A stretch of DNA of 64,000 bases. Source: Bacteroides sp. MSB163 (lineage in GTDB: Bacteria; Bacteroidota; Bacteroidia; Bacteroidales; Bacteroidaceae). The translations under genes and the position numbers were made by a program. The stretch spans positions 4,580,001 through 4,644,000 of the forward strand of contig NZ_CP143867.1 in the NCBI RefSeq assembly GCF_036416795.1. The letters are read 5' to 3'. Within the stretch, counting starts at the first letter, position 1. Each line of letters begins with the position of its first letter. Under the pieces are notes generated by a model. It saw only the letters and a program-made list of their open reading frames with translations, made no database searches and was not told the origin of the DNA. Positions 59,315 to 64,000 of the stretch are shown piece by piece.

Positions 59315-59325
59315 ACCTTAAAGAC

Positions 59326-60963
59326 ATGAAAAGATATTCCATAATTCGTTCGTTTTGTATTTTGGTCACCCTCAGTTGGTGCATGATCTCATGTGATAGT
59401 TTTCTAAAAGAAAATCCCCGCGATGCATTACCCGAAGAAGAAGGCTATCGTAACATTACTGAACTTTATCTGAATGCAGTTGCCTCTCTCTATAACTACA
59501 TCGGAGGAAATTCCGACAGTCAAGGATTGCAGGGAACAGGACGCGGCATATATGATCTGAATACTTTTACAACTGATGAAGCCATTATGCCTACTCGTGG
59601 TGGTGACTGGTACGATGGTGGTTTCTGGCAAGGACTGTTCTTGCACAAATGGGGAATAAATAATGATGCGATACAAGCCACCTGGGAATATCTCTACAAA
59701 GTAGTTATGCTCAGTAATAAGTCTTTGGAACAAATTGAAAGCTATGCACTTACACATGCAGATGCAGAACTTCCAGCCTATCGTGCCGAAGTGCGTGCTT
59801 TGCGTGCAATGTACTATTATTATCTGACGGACCTGTTCGGTAGTATTCCGCTGGTTCTATCTTCCAAGGTTGCCTCAAAAGATATTGTACTAAGTGAACG
59901 TGAGAATATCTTTAATTTCATATTCAAGGAACTACAAGAGGCAGCCCCACTCCTGCCCGCTCAGTTCAGTAACCGTTCTGGTAATTACTATGGCCGCTTG
60001 ACACGTCCCGTAGCCTACTTCCTGCTTGCAAAACTGGCACTGAATGCAGAAATTTATATGGATAATAACTGGGTGGATGATATCCATCCGGATGGGAAAA
60101 CAATCTTCTTTGATGTGGATGGCAATACATTCAATGCCTGGCAGACCGTAGAGTTCTATTGTGACCAAATTACAGCTTTAGGTTATCGTCTTGAATCAGA
60201 TTATTCCGCCAATTTTGCCGTATATAATGAAGGCTCTGTTGAAAACATCTTCACTATTCCGATGAATAAGACGTTATATACCAATCAGATGCAATATCTT
60301 TTCCGTTCGCGCCATTATAATCATGCCAAAGCGTTAGGTTTGTCTGGCGAGAATGGATCAAGCGCCACTATCGAAGCCTTACAGACTTTTGGATACGAGA
60401 CAAACGAACAGGACCCGCGTTTTGATTATTGCTATTATGCAGGTACTGTTTATGATTTGAAAGGTAATGTCGTGAAATTGGATGATGGAACAGCTTTAGT
60501 TTACGAACCGTGGAAGGTTAAACTGGATCTGTCCGATGAACCTTATGAAAAGACTGCCGGTGCCCGTATGAAAAAATATGAGATAGATGACAAAGCCATG
60601 AAAGATGGAAAACTGATGGAGAATGATATTGTTCTGTTTCGTTACGCTGATGTATTGCTCATGAAGAGTGAAGCCAAAGTCCGTGACGGACGCAATGGAG
60701 ATGAAGAACTGAATCAGGTGCGTACCCGTGTAGGAGCACCGGAACGCACTGCTACTTTAGACAATCTTCTGGCTGAGCGCCAATTAGAATTGACCTGGGA
60801 AGGTTGGCGACGTCAGGACTTAATTCGTTTTGGACAATTTACCCGTTCTTACAACAGTCGTCCGCAACTTCCCAACGAAGAAAGTGGGTATACTATTGTC
60901 TTCCCCATTCCCGAGAAAATCAGACAGATGAATCCGAGATGGGAACAGCATCCGGGGTATTAA
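59326..60963 (+). CDS. SusD/RagB-like surface lipoprotein
   Basis: 545 residues. Lipoprotein signal ends SWCMISCDSFL with the lipobox MISC (Cys23). SusD features: DSFLKENPRDALPEEEGYRN, a TPR-like helical region (EVRALRAMYYYYLTDLFGSI, the classic 'RA.YY..L...FG..P' motif), and the C-terminal LLAERQLELTWEGWRRQDLI with FPIPEKIRQMNPRWEQHPGY. It caps the SusC-like channel at the cell surface and binds the nutrient. It is second of a two-gene operon. Confidence 0.95.
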   Translation: MKRYSIIRSFCILVTLSWCMISCDSFLKENPRDALPEEEGYRNITELYLNAVASLYNYIGGNSDSQGLQGTGRGIYDLNTFTTDEAIMPTRGGDWYDGGFWQGLFLHKWGINNDAIQATWEYLYKVVMLSNKSLEQIESYALTHADAELPAYRAEVRALRAMYYYYLTDLFGSIPLVLSSKVASKDIVLSERENIFNFIFKELQEAAPLLPAQFSNRSGNYYGRLTRPVAYFLLAKLALNAEIYMDNNWVDDIHPDGKTIFFDVDGNTFNAWQTVEFYCDQITALGYRLESDYSANFAVYNEGSVENIFTIPMNKTLYTNQMQYLFRSRHYNHAKALGLSGENGSSATIEALQTFGYETNEQDPRFDYCYYAGTVYDLKGNVVKLDDGTALVYEPWKVKLDLSDEPYEKTAGARMKKYEIDDKAMKDGKLMENDIVLFRYADVLLMKSEAKVRDGRNGDEELNQVRTRVGAPERTATLDNLLAERQLELTWEGWRRQDLIRFGQFTRSYNSRPQLPNEESGYTIVFPIPEKIRQMNPRWEQHPGY

Positions 60964-60992
60964 AGGAATGGATTGCAAAGTAGCTTCATTCT

Positions 60993-61023
60993 TTTGTGAT
61001 AATCACTTTATTTCCTATCTTTG
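60993..61023 (+). promoter_or_regulatory. promoter of the DEAD-box helicase gene
   Basis: TTTG at 60993-60996 and TATCTTTG at 61016-61023 with a 19-bp spacer, a full consensus match, 19 bases before the ATG at 61043. Confidence 0.8.
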
Positions 61024-61042
61024 CGACTAAATAAAAAGAAAC

Positions 61043-62350
61043 ATGAAGTTTTCCGAACTACAACTGAATGATCAGGTACTTGATGCACTGGAAGCCATGC
61101 GCTTCGATGAGTGCACACCTATACAAGAGAAATCCATTCCCGTTATACTTGAAGGCAGAGATTTAATAGCCGTGGCACAGACCGGAACCGGTAAGACGGC
61201 TGCCTATCTGTTGCCTGTACTGAATAAACTTTCCGAAGGTGGACATCCTGAAGATGCTATAAACTGTATTGTTATGTCTCCCACACGAGAATTGGCGCAA
61301 CAAATAGATCAGCAGATGGAAGGTTTTTCCTACTTCATGCCTGTCAGCAGTGTGGCAGTTTATGGTGGTAACGATGGGATACTCTTTGAACAGCAAAAGA
61401 AGGGGCTAATGTTGGGAGCCGATGTTGTTATAGCTACTCCGGGACGTTTGATAGCTCATCTGAGTTTGGGATATGTAGATCTTTCCCGTGTTTCCTATTT
61501 CATTCTTGACGAAGCCGACCGCATGCTCGATATGGGTTTCTTCGATGACATCATGCAGATTGTGAAGTATTTGCCTAAAGAACGGCAAACCATCATGTTT
61601 TCTGCTACCATGCCTGCAAAAATACAACAACTTGCCAACACCATTCTCAATAATCCCGCTGAAGTCAAACTTGCCGTTTCACGCCCTGCTGATAAAATTG
61701 TGCAAGCCGCCTATGTTTGCTATGAAAATCAGAAGTTGGGTATAATTCGCAGTCTCTTTGCTGAACAAACACCGGAGCGTGTCATTATCTTCGCATCATC
61801 CAAGTTGAAAGTAAAGGAAGTGACAAAGGCCTTGAAAATGATGAAGCTGAATGTAGGCGAAATGCATTCTGACCTGGAACAGGCACAGCGTGAAGAAGTG
61901 ATGCATGAGTTTAAGGCAGGCCGTATAAACATTCTGGTTGCCACTGACATCGTGGCTCGTGGTATTGACATTGATGATATTCGTCTTGTGATTAACTATG
62001 ATGTTCCGCATGACAGTGAAGACTATGTTCATCGTATTGGTCGTACGGCGCGTGCTAATAACGATGGTGTTGCTCTAACCTTTGTAAATGAAAAGGAACA
62101 AAGTAACTTCAAGCAGATAGAAAATTTCCTGGAAAGAGATATTTATAAAATACCTGTACCTGAAGAATTAGGCGAGTCACCCGAATACAAACCACGTAGT
62201 TATGACGGAAGGGGCAAACGTAACTTCCGTGCTAAAGGACGAAATACCAATAAAGGTAGTGGAAATGCTCCGAAGAAAAGAGATGCTTCAAAAGGAAGAA
62301 GTAATGCTCCGAGAAAAAGTGCTAATCCTTCAGGAAAAAGCAACAAATAA
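61043..62350 (+). CDS. DEAD-box RNA helicase (RhlE-like)
   Basis: 435 residues. Helicase motifs in order: Q motif CTPIQEKSIP, I AQTGTGKT, Ia PTRELAQQ, Ib TPGRL, II DEAD (ILDEADRMLD), III SAT, IV IIFASSK, V ATDIVARGIDID, VI HRIGRTAR. The core ends near 370. A basic low-complexity tail (GRGKRNFRAKGRNTNKGSGN onwards) rich in K, R, G, N and S follows, typical of RNA-binding extensions. Likely acts in ribosome assembly or RNA turnover, in particular at low temperature. It has its own promoter and terminator. Confidence 0.94.
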   Translation: MKFSELQLNDQVLDALEAMRFDECTPIQEKSIPVILEGRDLIAVAQTGTGKTAAYLLPVLNKLSEGGHPEDAINCIVMSPTRELAQQIDQQMEGFSYFMPVSSVAVYGGNDGILFEQQKKGLMLGADVVIATPGRLIAHLSLGYVDLSRVSYFILDEADRMLDMGFFDDIMQIVKYLPKERQTIMFSATMPAKIQQLANTILNNPAEVKLAVSRPADKIVQAAYVCYENQKLGIIRSLFAEQTPERVIIFASSKLKVKEVTKALKMMKLNVGEMHSDLEQAQREEVMHEFKAGRINILVATDIVARGIDIDDIRLVINYDVPHDSEDYVHRIGRTARANNDGVALTFVNEKEQSNFKQIENFLERDIYKIPVPEELGESPEYKPRSYDGRGKRNFRAKGRNTNKGSGNAPKKRDASKGRSNAPRKSANPSGKSNK

Positions 62351-62380
62351 GAGAAGGATTTCTTTAATAGATATTGTTTG

Positions 62381-62403
62381 ATGGTGGAGTTTTACTCCAC
62401 CAT
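62381..62403. terminator. bidirectional terminator overlapping a stop codon
   Basis: The stem ATGGTGGAGT (62381-62390) pairs with 62394-62403 around a TTT loop, followed by T4. On the minus strand, part of the stem encodes the last residues (Met-Val-Glu) and stop of the lipoprotein gene that ends at 62392, so the hairpin serves two convergent genes. Confidence 0.82.
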
Positions 62404-63192
62404 TTTTATATGTAATTGTTTATCAGGACCGATAGTCAGGCTTACGAGGTGATAAACGGAACTTTCCGGAATACGGAGCATGGCTTCATAATGATAGCCT
62501 TTTCCATCCACACTTATAAAATTCATGTCAGAAAGAATGGTCTGATTTAATACTTCCTCCGGGAAAATAGTTGCGAAAACTTTTTTAGTAATATCCTTGC
62601 CATACAGTAAGTTCTTGCCTTCATATACACAGATATGTATCACGTTGTCATAGTATACATTGTCCACACCTATACCTTCATCAGAATATACTGTTTTTAT
62701 TACTTTCATCTTAGAAGGATTGATATAGACATAGCCCCGATAACGCGTTCCTTTATACATAACCACACTATCTTTTTTGATTACTTCTGAAGTGCTGGGG
62801 ATAACTTCCACTTCCTGAGTGGAGAATGCCAGAGTGTCTTCCGGATTATCGGACTTATATAGCTTTACGATATCATCAGATAGAGAATGAAACCAAAAGC
62901 TATATTCCGTTTGACGGTCTATTTTATAAGCTGTAAGGGTATTTCCGCGTAAATAAATCGTATCACGAAGTACCTTGAAGTAAACAGGTGCATTTTGTGG
63001 GTCAGCATAATAGATCGTATCACCGCTAATACGCATTAACGGCATATCCGTCTCATCGTCCAGCCAGACACCTTGCAGCAATTCTTTAGCGGTTAAGTCT
63101 TCCCTGTCGGAATTTTCCCCATTTTTAGTACTGCTACAGGATGATACAAGCACAACAACGAGCACCATAGAAATAGTACCCCACTTTATCAT
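62392..63192 (-). CDS. predicted lipoprotein, unknown function
   Basis: 266 residues. Lipoprotein signal MIKWGTISMVLVVVLVSSCS with lipobox VSSC (Cys19), followed by a Ser/Asn/Glu-rich linker. The rest is predicted beta-rich, with TLTAYKIDRQTEYSFWFHSL and MKVIKTVYSDEGIGVDNVYY as notable segments; a lipocalin-like N-terminal part (LLQGVWLDDETDMPLMRISG) is possible. I do not recognise the family with certainty. It starts 21 bp after the UDP-glucose dehydrogenase gene on the same strand and may be co-transcribed with it. Confidence 0.8.
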   Translation of the reverse strand: MIKWGTISMVLVVVLVSSCSSTKNGENSDREDLTAKELLQGVWLDDETDMPLMRISGDTIYYADPQNAPVYFKVLRDTIYLRGNTLTAYKIDRQTEYSFWFHSLSDDIVKLYKSDNPEDTLAFSTQEVEVIPSTSEVIKKDSVVMYKGTRYRGYVYINPSKMKVIKTVYSDEGIGVDNVYYDNVIHICVYEGKNLLYGKDITKKVFATIFPEEVLNQTILSDMNFISVDGKGYHYEAMLRIPESSVYHLVSLTIGPDKQLHIKMVE

Positions 63193-63213
63193 AACTCTCT
63201 CTGTTTTATATTT

Positions 63214-64000
63214 TTAATGTCCGATGCAATGATAGGTAAATCCTTGCTCTTCCATTTCTTTCTTGTCATAGATATTACGCCCGTCCAACACCACAGGTTT
63301 CTCCATGGTTTTCTTGATAACTGCCCAGGATGGTAAACGGAATTCTTTCCATTCGGTAACCAGCATTAAAGCATCAGCATCAAGTACAGCATCATACATA
63401 TCTTTGGCATAATAAATGCTCTCACCTATCCGACGGCGACATTCGTCCATTGCAGCGGAGTCGTAAGCCCGCACTTTGCATCCGGCTTTCAGCAGTTTGT
63501 CTATTAACACCAATGAAGGGGCTTCGCGCATATCATCCGTCTCCGGTTTGAAAGCCAGTCCCCATAAGGCAATTGTCTTACCTTTCAGTTCGTTGTTGAA
63601 GTGCTTGCAAAGTTTGTCGAAAAGAATGCTTTTCTGTAGTTCATTGACTTCTTCTACAGCATGGAGCACACGCATCTGATAGCCATTTTGTTCAGCGGTT
63701 TTGATGAGTGCTTTTACATCTTTTGGAAAGCACGAACCACCATAACCAATACCCGGATAAAGGAACTTACGCCCGATTCGGGTATCCGAACCGATGCCAC
63801 TGCGTACCATATTGACATCTGCCCCTACCAGTTCACAAAGATTAGCGATATCATTCATAAAACTAATACGGGTAGCCAGCATTGAGTTAGCTGCATACTT
63901 CGTCATTTCAGCAGACGGGATATCCATAAATATTACACGGAAATTGTTCAGCAAGAATGGTTTATAAAGCTTACTCATCAATTTCTTTGCACGTTCGGAC
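63214..64000 (-). CDS. ugd: UDP-glucose 6-dehydrogenase (N-terminal part outside window)
   Basis: Oxidises UDP-glucose to UDP-glucuronate for polysaccharide synthesis. 261 codons are visible; the frame stays open to the window edge (SERAKKLMSKLYKPFLLNNF), and the NAD-binding Rossmann domain lies beyond. The central helix has EMTKYAANSMLATRISFMND, and the catalytic cysteine is in GYGGSCFPKDV. The C-terminal UDP-binding domain shows LWGLAFKPETDDMREAPSLV, and the end is VLDGRNIYDKKEMEEQGFTY. The closest functional alternative is UDP-N-acetylmannosamine dehydrogenase; the GIGSDTRIG segment favours the UDP-glucose enzyme. Confidence 0.93.
   Translation of the reverse strand, partial: SERAKKLMSKLYKPFLLNNFRVIFMDIPSAEMTKYAANSMLATRISFMNDIANLCELVGADVNMVRSGIGSDTRIGRKFLYPGIGYGGSCFPKDVKALIKTAEQNGYQMRVLHAVEEVNELQKSILFDKLCKHFNNELKGKTIALWGLAFKPETDDMREAPSLVLIDKLLKAGCKVRAYDSAAMDECRRRIGESIYYAKDMYDAVLDADALMLVTEWKEFRLPSWAVIKKTMEKPVVLDGRNIYDKKEMEEQGFTYHCIGH

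Overview
The window reads as chromosome of a gut-type Bacteroides (phylum Bacteroidota). The evidence is a SusC/SusD pair, a serine palmitoyltransferase of the bacterial sphingolipid type, many promoters with the Bacteroides -7 element TAnnTTTG about 20-45 bases before start codons, and a general lack of Shine-Dalgarno sequences. Only one tRNA (Pro, TGG) is present; there is no rRNA, CRISPR array or intact prophage.

Layout. 1-1294: 5' part of a NodT/OprM-type efflux outer-membrane factor, preceded by a 22-bp-periodic repeat array. 1969-13000: housekeeping and small-metabolite genes (zinc-ribbon coiled-coil protein, NIF3/DUF34, FetAB-type ABC transporter, DUF2148 Fe-S protein, agmatine deiminase and N-carbamoylputrescine amidase, GtrA, AspS, lipid kinase). 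The aguA/aguB pair is split by about 1 kb of decayed restriction/defence-type genes (DUF262 and DUF1016-like remnants). 13090-18010: serine palmitoyltransferase, an acyltransferase-3 protein, an Mpv17-like membrane protein and pabB-pabC.

17997-44537 is the most striking part. It holds eight large MacB/FtsX-type permeases, one ABC ATPase, one HlyD-type adaptor and one TolC-type outer-membrane protein in three minus-strand transcription units. Next to them is a divergent two-component system made of a sigma54-activating response regulator and a histidine kinase with almost no periplasmic loop. Each unit starts with the same module: a sigma54 -24/-12 promoter and, exactly 55 bp upstream, two palindromes (TGTGC-N6-GCACA and GTGC-N6-GCAC) whose centres are 21 bp apart. 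The same spacing recurs at 25920-26025, 30735-30840 and 41657-41762. I infer that the adjacent regulator binds these sites and controls the array as one regulon, probably an envelope-stress, peptide-export or transport-sensing module.

44715-47558 is a three-gene NEW3-domain/ABC-2 operon with unusually good Shine-Dalgarno sequences at its internal starts. 47641-64000 carries a lipocalin-like lipoprotein, an 11-bp-phased dyad repeat, tRNA-Pro, trmN6-like, lon, tgt (zinc cysteines replaced), an LptF/G-family permease, a thioredoxin-fold protein without its CxxC, serB, susC/susD-like genes, a DEAD-box helicase, a lipoprotein and the 3' part of a UDP-glucose dehydrogenase gene.

Repeats not explained by genes are two 22-bp-periodic arrays (1484-1632, 20351-20442), an 11-bp-phased inverted array (48157-48245), a 349-bp MITE-like element with 36-bp terminal inverted repeats (31090-31438) and a 30-bp-stem hairpin (31548-31622). 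All names come from motif reading of the translated sequence; no database search was run.
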